From: Deltaproteobacteria bacterium
Lineage (GTDB): Bacteria; Desulfobacterota; Desulfobulbia; Desulfobulbales; Desulfurivibrionaceae
DNA length: 59,632 nucleotides
Direction of reading: 5' to 3'
NCBI GenBank assembly: GCA_021847425.1
Contig: JAJZRF010000010.1
Location: 1-59,632, forward strand
Part shown: positions 28,982-36,996 of the stretch, piece after piece
How positions within the stretch are numbered: position 1 is the stretch's first letter
Layout: every line of letters begins with the position of its first letter
The notes under the pieces: model-generated
What the model saw: the letters and a program-made list of their open reading frames with translations, nothing else
Database searches by the model: none
Told to the model about the DNA's origin: nothing
Program-made: the position numbers and the translations under genes

Positions 28982-29027
28982 TTCCGCCAGGGTACAGACA
29001 CATCAAAATAAATAAAGGAGAACCACC

Positions 29028-30083
29028 ATGAGCAATTCCATGTTTATCCTGATCCTGAGCCTGGCGCTGATTCCCCCGCTATTTTGGGCCTACACGGCTC
29101 TGCCCCGCGAGGAATGGCAGATCATCGCCGCGGTTCCTGCCAGGAAGGGGGCCATGGACGGCTGCTGGCACGGCATCAATATCACCTATTACGGGGCGCT
29201 GCTCGCCAGCGGCACTCTTTTCGGGGTGATGGCCTTTTTTCTGCTTCTGGGCGCCCTGGGTGTGCCCAGGTGGGGGACCATCGGCCTGGTCCTCGGGGTG
29301 ATGGGCTGCTCGGTGGCCGCGGCCAAGCTGCTCGCCATGGCGGTGGAAAAAAAACGAAATACCTTCACCGTGGCTGGCGCCGCCATCATCGGCCTGGTGA
29401 GCATGCCTCCGGCAGTGGCGGCCTATAACACCCTGGCCCTGCGGCTGGACAGCCCGCAGCTCTCTCTCATCCCGGTGATGGGCGCCCTGGCGGTTGCCTA
29501 TCTGCTGGGCGAAGGGGTGGGCCGGCTCGCCTGCCTCAGCTTCGGCTGCTGCTACGGCAAACCCCTGTCCGAACTGGGGCCGAAGGCGCGCCGGATCTTC
29601 GCCCCATTCGCCGCCACCTTTCACGGCTCCACCAAAAAAATTGCCTACGCCTCCGGCCTTGCCGGGGTGAAGGTGGTGCCGATCCAGGCCCTCACCTCAT
29701 TGCTTTCGGTGAGCATCGGCCTGGTGGCCATGTATCTTTTTCTGGAGGGGTATTTCAGCGCGGCTTTTTTGCTTGCCAGCCTCTTTGCCCTTGGCTGGCG
29801 CATCCTGTCCGAATATTTCCGCGCCGACTACCGGGGGGAGGGGAATTTTTCCGCTTACCAGCGCATGGCCCTGGCCGGAATCGGCTACTGCACGCTGCTG
29901 GCCCTGTATGGCGGCAACGGCGCGGGCAGCCGAACCAACCTGGGGGCCGGGCTTGCCTCGCTCTGGAATCCGACCGCCCTGCTCTTCTTTCAGGCCCTGT
30001 GGCTGTTGCTGTTCATCTATACCGGATTCAGCACGGTGACCGGTGCCATGCTCGCTTTCCACGTGCGCGGAGAAAAGATCTAA
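29028..30083 (+). CDS. Prolipoprotein diacylglyceryl transferase (Lgt)-like membrane protein
   Basis: 351 residues with GGAG before the ATG. About seven to eight hydrophobic spans. GEGVGRLACLSFGCCYGKP matches the Lgt signature region (GRxGCFxxGCCYG), and ALGWRILSEYFRADYRG matches the later R-x-x-x-E-x-x-R element, so the fold is probably Lgt-like. Lgt moves a diacylglyceryl group from phosphatidylglycerol to a lipobox Cys. Its place after a decarboxylase and an unknown cytosolic protein is not that of housekeeping lgt, which suggests another acceptor or another lipid. Confidence 0.78.
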   Translation: MSNSMFILILSLALIPPLFWAYTALPREEWQIIAAVPARKGAMDGCWHGINITYYGALLASGTLFGVMAFFLLLGALGVPRWGTIGLVLGVMGCSVAAAKLLAMAVEKKRNTFTVAGAAIIGLVSMPPAVAAYNTLALRLDSPQLSLIPVMGALAVAYLLGEGVGRLACLSFGCCYGKPLSELGPKARRIFAPFAATFHGSTKKIAYASGLAGVKVVPIQALTSLLSVSIGLVAMYLFLEGYFSAAFLLASLFALGWRILSEYFRADYRGEGNFSAYQRMALAGIGYCTLLALYGGNGAGSRTNLGAGLASLWNPTALLFFQALWLLLFIYTGFSTVTGAMLAFHVRGEKI

Positions 30084-30087
30084 AAAT

Positions 30088-30176
30088 AGGTTAAAGGCCC
30101 AAGGTTAAAGGCGAAAGGATGAACCCCTTGCCCTTTTGCCTTTAACCTTTCACCTTTAACCTTGGGCCTTTAACCT
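30088..30176. repeat. 31-bp inverted repeat of AGGTTAAAGG units between convergent genes
   Basis: Arms at 30088-30118 and 30146-30176 are complementary at 30 of 31 positions and are themselves built of the unit AGGTTAAAGG; another CCTTTAACCTTTCACCTT copy follows to about 30197. It lies between two convergent genes and could terminate both, though no T tract is present. Confidence 0.75.
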
Positions 30177-30191
30177 TGCCCCTTTAACCTT

Positions 30192-30620
30192 TCACCTTGA
30201 GCCTCTCTCGTCTCCAAGCCACTCCATGGTGGCCACAACCACATCCTTCACCGAATAGGGCTTGGCGAAATAGGCATTGGCTCCCAGCCCCATGCCCTTT
30301 TCAATATCCTCGGGCGCTCCGAGCGCGGACAGCATGACCACCGGGGTTTCCGCCAGGTCCCGGTCCGAGTGGGCGCGGATCATCCGGCAGACCTGGTGCC
30401 CGTCAAGGCGGGGCAACATGACATCCAGCAGGACCAGGGCCGGCCGCAGCTGTTCCACCAGGGCAAAGGCCGTCAAGCCGTCATGGGCCACGGCCACCGG
30501 CACCATTTTTTTCCTCAGCGAATAACATAACAGATGGGCGATATCCTCATCATCCTCGACCACGAGCACCATGCCGGGCCCCTGCCCCTGGTACATCCTG
30601 CCTTCGCTGTATTGCATCAT
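30192..30620 (-). CDS. Stand-alone response regulator receiver
   Basis: 142 residues from the ATG at 30620 (GGAGCAGCC site). A single receiver domain: LVVEDDEDIAHLL, acceptor Asp in LVLLDVMLPRLDG, VVMLSALGAPEDI and the switch Lys in AYFAKPYS. There is no output domain. It is the last gene of an operon after a chemoreceptor and a cyclic-di-GMP protein, so it probably passes phosphoryl signals between those or to a kinase elsewhere. Confidence 0.88.
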   Translation of the reverse strand: MMQYSEGRMYQGQGPGMVLVVEDDEDIAHLLCYSLRKKMVPVAVAHDGLTAFALVEQLRPALVLLDVMLPRLDGHQVCRMIRAHSDRDLAETPVVMLSALGAPEDIEKGMGLGANAYFAKPYSVKDVVVATMEWLGDERGSR

Positions 30621-30646
30621 GGCTGCTCCATCGCTTGTTTCCCCGC

Positions 30647-32524
30647 TCACGCGGCTGTCCCCTCTTCCTGGGAGCCCTGCGAGCGGACACTTTCCCGCCG
30701 GTTGCGGACAATGGCCGAGCCTTTTTCCTGCTTGGCCGCCCGCTTGACCCCGGAGGCGAGAAAAGCCAGCTCCGCGTATGAATTCACCGGACATTCCTCG
30801 GTACTGACAATCCCGATGGAAAGCGAAAGCAGGGCAAACTGACGCTGTTCCCCCTGCCGGTCCCTGGCATAATAGCGCCCCTCGCTAAACTCCCGCTCGC
30901 CATGAAATTCCGGCAACAGCCCCTCCAGACCGTCGATGATCCGGCGGCAGATCTGCTGCGAGGCATGGGGCCGGGTGATCACGATGAAATCATCCCCGCC
31001 GATGTGACCGACAAAGCGGAAACTATCGTTGACTCCGGGCTGGACGATATCGACAATGAGCTGGCCGATCCGCCGGATGACCATGTCCCCTTTTTCAAAG
31101 CCGTAATAGTCGTTATAGGGCTTGAAGTCGTCGATATCGATATAGCAGACGTCGAAATTGACCTTGCGCTGCAAAAAGGTGGCCACGGTTCTCTGGATGA
31201 ATTCGTTGCCAGGCAAGCCGGACAAGGGATTCGCCCCCTTGGCCAGCTGGATGCTTTTCTGGGTGATGGCCTCGAGCAGGGCGTTGATGGCCACGGTTCC
31301 CAGGTATTTGCCGTTTTTGGCCACACAGATGTCATCATACAGATGCCTGCCCCGGCGGCTCTTGATCCTCCGCACCACCTCCTCGATGGGCGTCACCGCC
31401 TCGACCAGCAGAAAATCATCCCCCAGCACATCCCTGACAACCCGGTTAACAGACAGGGCAAAGCCATAGCCATAGGGGCCGACCATCTGTTTTTCCAGAA
31501 AATGCGTCCGGTTCAGCATGCCCACCACCCTCTGCTCATCGACAACCGGGATGCCCTGCAGTTTTACATCTTCCGTGAACCGTTGATAGGCGTTCATGAG
31601 GGATTGCTGGGGAGAAAGCGGCTCTAGGTATTTGACGGTGGCGCCTATGGCGCAGGATTCCCCATGCGCTTCCGGGCAATAGGAGGCATCGTCCCGGACG
31701 GCCAGCGGCGCGAGGCGCTGCCGGGAAAGAGTCGGCCCGGGCCGCTCCAGCAGGAAGCCCTGGAGCAGATCGATATCAAACCGGGCCAGGGTTTCCAGCT
31801 CTTCGGGCCGCTCGATCCCCTCGGCAATGACGGTGATGCCGAGTTTGTGACACACCGTGGCAATGGCGTCCACCAGATTATGCTTGAAGGAATCCTGGTC
31901 GATGTTGGTGACGAAATGCCGGTCCACCTTGAGGTAATCCGGCTCGATGACCGAAAGCATCTTCAGCCCGCCATAGCCGACGCCGAAGTCGTCGATGGCA
32001 ATCTTGTATCCCCGTCTCCGGTAGTACTCCACCGATTTTTTAAAAAGATCGTAATTCCGGATTGCCTCCTGCTCGGTAATCTCCAGGATGATCCGCTCCT
32101 TGGGGATGCCGCATTCCTCGGCCAGCCGGTCCGTGGCGCCGCCCCGGTGATCGGGATGCATAAGGGTGGCCGGACAGATATTCACATACAGATAAGCATT
32201 TCTCTCGGCAAAACCCAGCTCCCCCGCACGGCAGAAGGCATGTTCCCGGCAGACCATGTCGAGGGTGGAAATAATGCCCTCTGCCTGGGCTCTTTTAAAG
32301 AGCTCTCCGATATCGAGGGGAGGGGTCCGTTTTTCCCGCAGCCTGGCCAAGGCCTCATAGCCAAAGATCTCTCCGGTCTGCCGCGAAAAAACGGGCTGAA
32401 ACCAGGCGGTAAGTCCGTTATTATCAAGCAGATCCAGGATCTCTCCCCGGGAAATTCTGCCCGGCTGAAACCCTCTGTGCCCTGCGCCTTTTTCCAGCAT
32501 AATGACCTCCGCCGTCTGGCTCAT
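30647..32524 (-). CDS. EAL - CBS pair - GGDEF cyclic-di-GMP protein
   Basis: 625 residues from the ATG at 32524, which overlaps the chemoreceptor stop (ATGA). EAL domain about 25-270 with GYEALARLR, NICPATL, ILEITEQEAI, IDDFGVGYGG and DRHFV, all key acidic residues kept, so it should cleave cyclic-di-GMP. Then two CBS-like modules about 300-455 (GIPVVDEQRVVGMLNRTHF, HLYDDICVAKNGKYLGTV). The GGDEF domain about 460-620 has HIGGDDFIVI, an E-to-D variant of GGDEF that may or may not synthesise. Nucleotide sensing by the CBS pair could set the balance. Confidence 0.92.
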   Translation of the reverse strand: MSQTAEVIMLEKGAGHRGFQPGRISRGEILDLLDNNGLTAWFQPVFSRQTGEIFGYEALARLREKRTPPLDIGELFKRAQAEGIISTLDMVCREHAFCRAGELGFAERNAYLYVNICPATLMHPDHRGGATDRLAEECGIPKERIILEITEQEAIRNYDLFKKSVEYYRRRGYKIAIDDFGVGYGGLKMLSVIEPDYLKVDRHFVTNIDQDSFKHNLVDAIATVCHKLGITVIAEGIERPEELETLARFDIDLLQGFLLERPGPTLSRQRLAPLAVRDDASYCPEAHGESCAIGATVKYLEPLSPQQSLMNAYQRFTEDVKLQGIPVVDEQRVVGMLNRTHFLEKQMVGPYGYGFALSVNRVVRDVLGDDFLLVEAVTPIEEVVRRIKSRRGRHLYDDICVAKNGKYLGTVAINALLEAITQKSIQLAKGANPLSGLPGNEFIQRTVATFLQRKVNFDVCYIDIDDFKPYNDYYGFEKGDMVIRRIGQLIVDIVQPGVNDSFRFVGHIGGDDFIVITRPHASQQICRRIIDGLEGLLPEFHGEREFSEGRYYARDRQGEQRQFALLSLSIGIVSTEECPVNSYAELAFLASGVKRAAKQEKGSAIVRNRRESVRSQGSQEEGTAA

Positions 32525-34095
32525 GCCGCCACCAACCGAGGAACGAGCTGCCCGGATTTTTCCTCCGAGCAACCGTCCGCCGCCGCCGCTTTATCCTGTC
32601 CGTTGATCAGGGTAATCAGCGCCCCCGAGATGCGCCGCAGCTCCACGGCCTGGGTTCTCAGCTCAGCCGCGGTCCTGGCCGCCTCTTCCGCCTCGGACGA
32701 GGCGGCCAGGCTCACCGTGTCAATCTCGCCCATGGCCGCGCTCACCTGCCGGATGCCGATAACCTGCTCGTCGCTGGCCACGGCGATGTTCTGCACCTCC
32801 GCATCCACCTTGGCAATACCCTGGTGGATCTCGACAAACGCCCGGTCCAGGCTTTCGCACAGCAGACTGCCCTGTTTCACCTTCTCGATATTATGCTGAA
32901 TGATCTCGCCGGTTTCCTTGGCCGAGGAGGCCACATTATGGGCCAGTCTCCGGATTTCATCGGCAACCACGCCGAAACCGGCCCCGGCCTCGCCGGCCCT
33001 GGCCGCCTCCACCGCGGCGTTGAGCGCCAGCAGGTTGGTCTGAAAGGCGATATCGTTGATGTTCTTGATGATCTTCATCACCTCGGAAGATTGGCCTTCC
33101 ATCTCCTGCATGGCATCCATCATTCTGGCCATCTGGGCGCCGCCTTCTTGCACCACCTGCTGCATGCCCTTGGAAAGAGCGCTGGCCTGCCGGGCGCTCT
33201 CGTTGTTGGCCTGGGTCTGCCCGAGAAGCTGTTCGATGGAGGCGCCGGTCTCTTCCACCCCCGCGGCCTGACGCCCCGCCCCTTCCGCCAGGCTCAGGCT
33301 TGAAGCGGAAAGCAGGCTCGACTCCTCATAGACCTGTTCCACCACGCCCTGCAGTCGTTCCTTTATCTGCATCATGGGCTGCATGACCTTGCGGCCGAGG
33401 TACCAGAGGATAAAGAGAAAGACCATGAGCACCCCCAGACCGGAGCCAATGGTCACGAGAGCCGAACGTGTTTTCGCCTGCCGGAACAGGACTTCATCCT
33501 CGGACCGCGCTGTGGCAATGGCCCCGCCGGTACGCAACCCTGTCTGCTTGGCAATCTGTTCTGCCAGCTTGCTGGTCATGGCAATGGCTTCCGTTCCCTT
33601 GTCGCCGGTGTACTGGTCCGCAGCCCGGATGCCTTCGAGATAACTGTCATGAAGCTCCATCATGCCCCGGGCCGTCCCCATCTGCTGCTTGAACCCGTCA
33701 TACTCCCCGGCGATCTTCTCCAGCTGCCCGAGGATTGCCCCGTCACGGGCAAATGCCAGCCGGAGCGCGCCCAGCATGGCGGTGATCCTGGTGTTACCCT
33801 GTGCCAGCTCCTGCCCGTACTTTTCGCGCATGTCCGGAGACTGGCCGCGCACCAGAAAGTTCTTCCACTGCAGCATCTCCTCCAGCAGGGCTGCCTGCAG
33901 CTCTCGGACCAGAACCACGTTGTCGGTGCCGTCCTCCCCGGAAATCTGGATGCCCTTATTTGCCTGGTGTGCTCCGGAAATAAGCTGTTCCTGGGTGGTT
34001 ACCGAAATGAGGTACAGCACACCCATCCCGAGTCCGGCGGAAAGCATGATAAAGATAAAGAAAAAGCCAAGCTTGTTTTTCAAGTTCCAGCGCAT
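32521..34095 (-). CDS. Methyl-accepting chemotaxis protein
   Basis: 524 residues with AAGGAGG seven bases before the ATG. TM1 about 8-31, helical periplasmic ligand domain to about 210 (four-helix-bundle type, no Cache motif visible), TM2 about 215-235, short linker, and the signalling hairpin with NDIAFQTNLLALNAAVEAAR and VVADEIRRLA, the hallmark tip region. No CheR-binding pentapeptide at the C-terminus. It controls a CheA kinase not in this window, and is co-transcribed with the cyclic-di-GMP protein and the receiver, linking chemosensing to cyclic-di-GMP. Confidence 0.94.
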   Translation of the reverse strand: MRWNLKNKLGFFFIFIMLSAGLGMGVLYLISVTTQEQLISGAHQANKGIQISGEDGTDNVVLVRELQAALLEEMLQWKNFLVRGQSPDMREKYGQELAQGNTRITAMLGALRLAFARDGAILGQLEKIAGEYDGFKQQMGTARGMMELHDSYLEGIRAADQYTGDKGTEAIAMTSKLAEQIAKQTGLRTGGAIATARSEDEVLFRQAKTRSALVTIGSGLGVLMVFLFILWYLGRKVMQPMMQIKERLQGVVEQVYEESSLLSASSLSLAEGAGRQAAGVEETGASIEQLLGQTQANNESARQASALSKGMQQVVQEGGAQMARMMDAMQEMEGQSSEVMKIIKNINDIAFQTNLLALNAAVEAARAGEAGAGFGVVADEIRRLAHNVASSAKETGEIIQHNIEKVKQGSLLCESLDRAFVEIHQGIAKVDAEVQNIAVASDEQVIGIRQVSAAMGEIDTVSLAASSEAEEAARTAAELRTQAVELRRISGALITLINGQDKAAAADGCSEEKSGQLVPRLVAA

Positions 34096-34154
34096 GAGGG
34101 GCCCTCCTTAATACTGCATGAATGAATCGTGCTTTTCTTCCGGTTGCTTTGCCT

Positions 34155-34367
34155 TCAACTGATCCTGGCGGGAACAGGGCTTTCCTTTGCCAGACACCCC
34201 GGGCCAAAGGAGAAAAGATAGGCAGGGCAAACGATGTGCCTGTTGCTTTGGCAAAATTTTTCCAGCTCGACCAGACTGGGGACGTAGGGCGTATTCTTGG
34301 CTGAACAGCTGGCCACGGACCAGGCGGGGGTTCCTTGGCTGTAATGCAGAAGATGCTTGCAGGGCAT
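34155..34367 (-). CDS. Small Cys-containing protein, 70 residues
   Basis: ATG at 34367 with a strong GGAGG eight bases upstream. The protein opens MPCKHLLHYSQG and continues with CSAKNTPYVPSLVELEKFCQ, then HIVCPAY. Cysteines at 3, 21, 39, 47 and 58 with the C-x7-C in FCQSNRHIVC look like a small metal or redox site. Similar short proteins with 'YxPS...EL..YC....CP.Y' occur in related genomes as far as I recall, without known function. It precedes the chemoreceptor gene by 59 bases in the same direction. Confidence 0.6.
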   Translation of the reverse strand: MPCKHLLHYSQGTPAWSVASCSAKNTPYVPSLVELEKFCQSNRHIVCPAYLFSFGPGCLAKESPVPARIS

Positions 34368-34669
34368 GGCGTTATCCTCCAGATGCGGTTGTGATTTTGT
34401 TTCCATGGAGAACAACCTACCGCCCCTGTATTAGGGGATGATTATGGCGCGGTTAATTTTGTTTTAGGGCGTGGCTGCAAAAAAAAGCTCCCCTGCCGGA
34501 GCATCGACAGGGGAGTAAGGGAGGTGGGAGGTGGGAGGTGTAATACAGGAGCAGTGGAGAGCTGTTCGTTTTCCGTCCGATCTCCACTACTTTTGGACAG
34601 GGGCGCCCTGCCCGTGGGAGGAGAGGCCGGGCACCCCTGTCCGATTCAGCGGGGAGGAGCTGAAATCCT
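34368..34669. other. Intergenic gap after the porin gene, with repeats
   Basis: Contains the porin terminator (34479-34515), three perfect tandem copies of GGGAGGT at 34519-34539, and a 14-bp hairpin with one mismatch whose arms are 34595-34608 (GGACAGGGGCGCCC) and 34629-34642. No gene is seen. Confidence 0.6.
34479..34515 (-). terminator. Intrinsic terminator downstream of the porin gene
   Basis: On the minus strand CTCCCCTG (34515-34508) pairs with CAGGGGAG (34495-34488), and is followed by eight T residues. Confidence 0.8.
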
Positions 34670-35995
34670 TTAAAACTTGTAACTTACGTCGAACTGCATC
34701 AGGTTGACGGTGTCCACCTTGTTGTTGGCCGAGTAATACGCCTCGTCCTGCTTATAGTTCATCCAGGTAAAATCAAGCGCCCAATTCTTGGTGATATCGT
34801 AGCCGGCCTGGACCCGGTGGCCCTTCTTGTTGGTCGTGCCAAGACCGTCGCCGAAATCGGAGTCCGTGAGAGCGCCATAGAGAGAATCGGCCTCAACCAC
34901 TGCATAGGCGTAGCCAAGACGAATCTTGTCGATCTTGGCATCGAGCCCCGCCACCCAGCCAAGGTCGGCATCACCCGGCTTCTTGGTGAAATCCTTGGCC
35001 TGGCTTTGGCCTATGTTGCCGTCGGCCCCAAAATTCTGCCAGACATGGCCGTAGAGGGAGAGCGTGGCGGTAGCGACCGGAAAGGAGACCTTGCCATAGA
35101 GATCGCCGATCTCCAGGGCATACTTGGCCGGGTCAACGGCGTTGAGCAAGGTGCTGGTCTTGTCATTGATGAAGGATTGGTCATATTTCTGATAGCCGGC
35201 AGCCAGGGTATAGGCAACGTCGCCCACCTTGCCCCGGTAACCGGCCTGGCCCATGTACAGCATGGCGGTGTTGTCGTCATTCACCAGTTTCGCGGCGTAA
35301 CCGCCCACTGTGGCAAACAAACCCTCCTTTTTGCCATACTGGGCGGTCAGACCGGCCAGACGCGCGTCGCTGTCCCACAGCACCCATGAGGTTTCATAGG
35401 GGTTGAGCTGCTGGCCGAGGGTAAACTTAAAATCCTCCACCTTATGAGCGGCATAGGCATAATCAAGCCAGAGATCGTTGGACTGGAAGGGGGTATTTTT
35501 CGACCAGGTTGCGTTGGTGCTGGTCGCGAGATGGGAACCGTCGGTATTTGCCGCCTCGCCGGTGGCCAGGCCCGCACCCACTTCCCAATTCTCGGTCTTG
35601 TTCTCCCACACGCCGCCGAGCCGGAAGCGGGTCCGCCAGCGGTCACGGGCCGCATCGGAGGTGAGGGCCTGATCGTAATACTCCTTGGCCTGCCGTTCGT
35701 AACGCACCCGCAGATCGCCTTTCAAGGTCAGCTGGTCGATGAACTCGTTTGCCAAAGTCACCTTGCTGGCGCTGCCGCCGGTTTTCTTCACTTCCTCCTC
35801 GACCTTTGCCGAGACTTTTTTGTCCACCATGGCCCCGAGGGCATCAATATACTCCTGCTGGGACTGGACCTTGTTGCGCAGATACTCAAGCTCCTGCAGA
35901 ATCTGCTCATTGCTCATGCCTGCGCCCGCCAGTGCCGCCGCGGGCAGAGTGAGACACAACCCCAGTGCGGCTGCCGCTGTGAATACCTTTCTCAT
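34670..35995 (-). CDS. Putative porin, probably phosphate-regulated
   Basis: 441 residues. Signal peptide MRKVFTAAAALGLCLTLPAAALA, a coiled-coil stretch about 30-65 (ILQELEYLRNKVQSQQEYID), then alternating beta strands typical of an outer-membrane barrel: LKGDLRVRYERQAKEYYDQA, RWRTRFRLGGVWENK, LGQQLNPYETSW, and a C-terminal QFDVSYKF ending in Phe. Trp-Met-Asn-Tyr-rich strands and the 'putative porin' layout are clear; the substrate is not. Three tandem 11-base motifs about 150 bases upstream, pointing at this gene, look like a PhoB box, so it may carry phosphate or other anions like PhoE or OprP. Confidence 0.88.
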   Translation of the reverse strand: MRKVFTAAAALGLCLTLPAAALAGAGMSNEQILQELEYLRNKVQSQQEYIDALGAMVDKKVSAKVEEEVKKTGGSASKVTLANEFIDQLTLKGDLRVRYERQAKEYYDQALTSDAARDRWRTRFRLGGVWENKTENWEVGAGLATGEAANTDGSHLATSTNATWSKNTPFQSNDLWLDYAYAAHKVEDFKFTLGQQLNPYETSWVLWDSDARLAGLTAQYGKKEGLFATVGGYAAKLVNDDNTAMLYMGQAGYRGKVGDVAYTLAAGYQKYDQSFINDKTSTLLNAVDPAKYALEIGDLYGKVSFPVATATLSLYGHVWQNFGADGNIGQSQAKDFTKKPGDADLGWVAGLDAKIDKIRLGYAYAVVEADSLYGALTDSDFGDGLGTTNKKGHRVQAGYDITKNWALDFTWMNYKQDEAYYSANNKVDTVNLMQFDVSYKF

Positions 35996-36142
35996 CTGCT
36001 TCTCCTTTCTCCATAATGATTATTAAAGATTGCCTCCTGCCTTCGGCGCAGGGCAATGGCGGAGAACAAAAATCCGGCCATCGCCAGGTCCGAAATGTTA
36101 CGGAGAGGCTAACGGAGAAATGTTAGAGCCAGGTCATCCTTG

Positions 36143-36172
36143 GGTTAAAAGCCGGTTAAAAAAAGATTAGAA
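36143..36172 (-). promoter_or_regulatory. Candidate PhoB box before the porin gene
   Basis: GGTTAAAA at 36143, GGTTAAAA at 36154 and GATTAGAA at 36165 recur with an exact 11-base period. Read on the minus strand they are TTTTAACC-type units separated by three bases, facing the porin gene. Confidence 0.6.
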
Positions 36173-36222
36173 AGGCGAAGGCGGAAATCGGACCTCACGA
36201 GAGGTCGCCTTCTGTTCATTTT

Positions 36223-36250
36223 TTAATGAATATTTAATAAAAATCTAACA
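36223..36250 (+). promoter_or_regulatory. Candidate PhoB box before the pstA remnant and phoU
   Basis: TTAATG at 36223, TTAATA at 36234 and CTAACA at 36245 repeat every 11 bases on the plus strand; a CATATT ten bases further on could be a -10. It points to the pstA remnant and phoU-phoB. Confidence 0.55.
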
Positions 36251-36284
36251 AACAGAGCGCATATTCGACACCAGACCTCCCGGC

Positions 36285-36665
36285 CGATCTGATCGCGAAA
36301 AAGCTGCCGGGCAACATCGCCGCCTTCACTCTGGACGAGAGGAGCACCGCCCTGGCCGCCACCAAGCCGCAGACCTGACCGGAATCCTGCTGCCCGTGGC
36401 CTCCCCCGACATCCTCACCGGCTTCCTCTGACCATGGACCGGGCTGCGGCGGGGGTCGCGCCCCTGGACGGCGTCCCCCCTATCCGCACCTGAGCCGGGA
36501 ATTCATGCATTTGGGCTTTCAGATCTTCGACCTCGGCTTTCAATCCCCCAACATGGAGGCGGCCAAGCCCATGCTCCATGTCCCTGCCCTGCTGCACGAT
36601 TCTGATCGTGCTCGCCATGACCAGCACCGCCATCTGCCGGCGCAAGATAAAATGCGGCAGCGCAA
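36285..36665 (+). pseudogene. pstA: Decayed pstA (phosphate ABC permease) remnant
   Basis: Pieces of a PstA C-terminus are readable in different frames and in the right order: DERSTALAATKPQT (36336-36377, cf. REAALALGATKWQT), then GILLPVASPDILTGFL (36380-36427, cf. LPVALPGILTG), LSREFMHLGFQIFDLGFQSP with NMEAAKPML (36493-36577), then TILIVLAMTSTAICRRKIK. At least two frameshifts and several deletions separate them. It sits where pstA/pstB normally precede phoU and behind a PhoB-like box, so an older pst operon has rotted here. Confidence 0.75.
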
Positions 36666-36996
36666 CGCCGCGGTTGATGTATAATGCAGGCAAGCGGTCA
36701 CAGGGCGGCGCATCTCCTTTGTCATCGGCCTGTCCGCATACCTGGTGTATGGCGGACAGGCCTCTTTCGCGGATCTGCACCGCCCTGCAAACCGCTTGCA
36801 TATGTGGATCAGGCAGAGACCTGTTGCCTTATCCGTGATCATGGATTAACGAGGAGAAGCAATTCGGGAGAGAGGGAAACCGAGGACTACATTACCGGCC
36901 GTTTCGGCCGAACGACAACCGCCCACCAGCACCGCATCCGCCCCAGGGATCACCCCCTGTTGCGTGCTGTCACATCACAAAAGAAGGAGCAACGCC
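36666..36996. other. Leader region of phoU with hairpin
   Basis: No gene is seen. TATAAT at 36680-36685 could be a -10. A strong hairpin has arms GGCCTGTCCGC (36727-36737) and GCGGACAGGCC (36752-36762). Some of this may be further pst debris that can no longer be read. Confidence 0.4.

Noticed and set aside
34519..34539. CRISPR-like tandem repeat
   Set aside because: Only three 7-base units without spacers; no CRISPR array or cas gene exists in the window.
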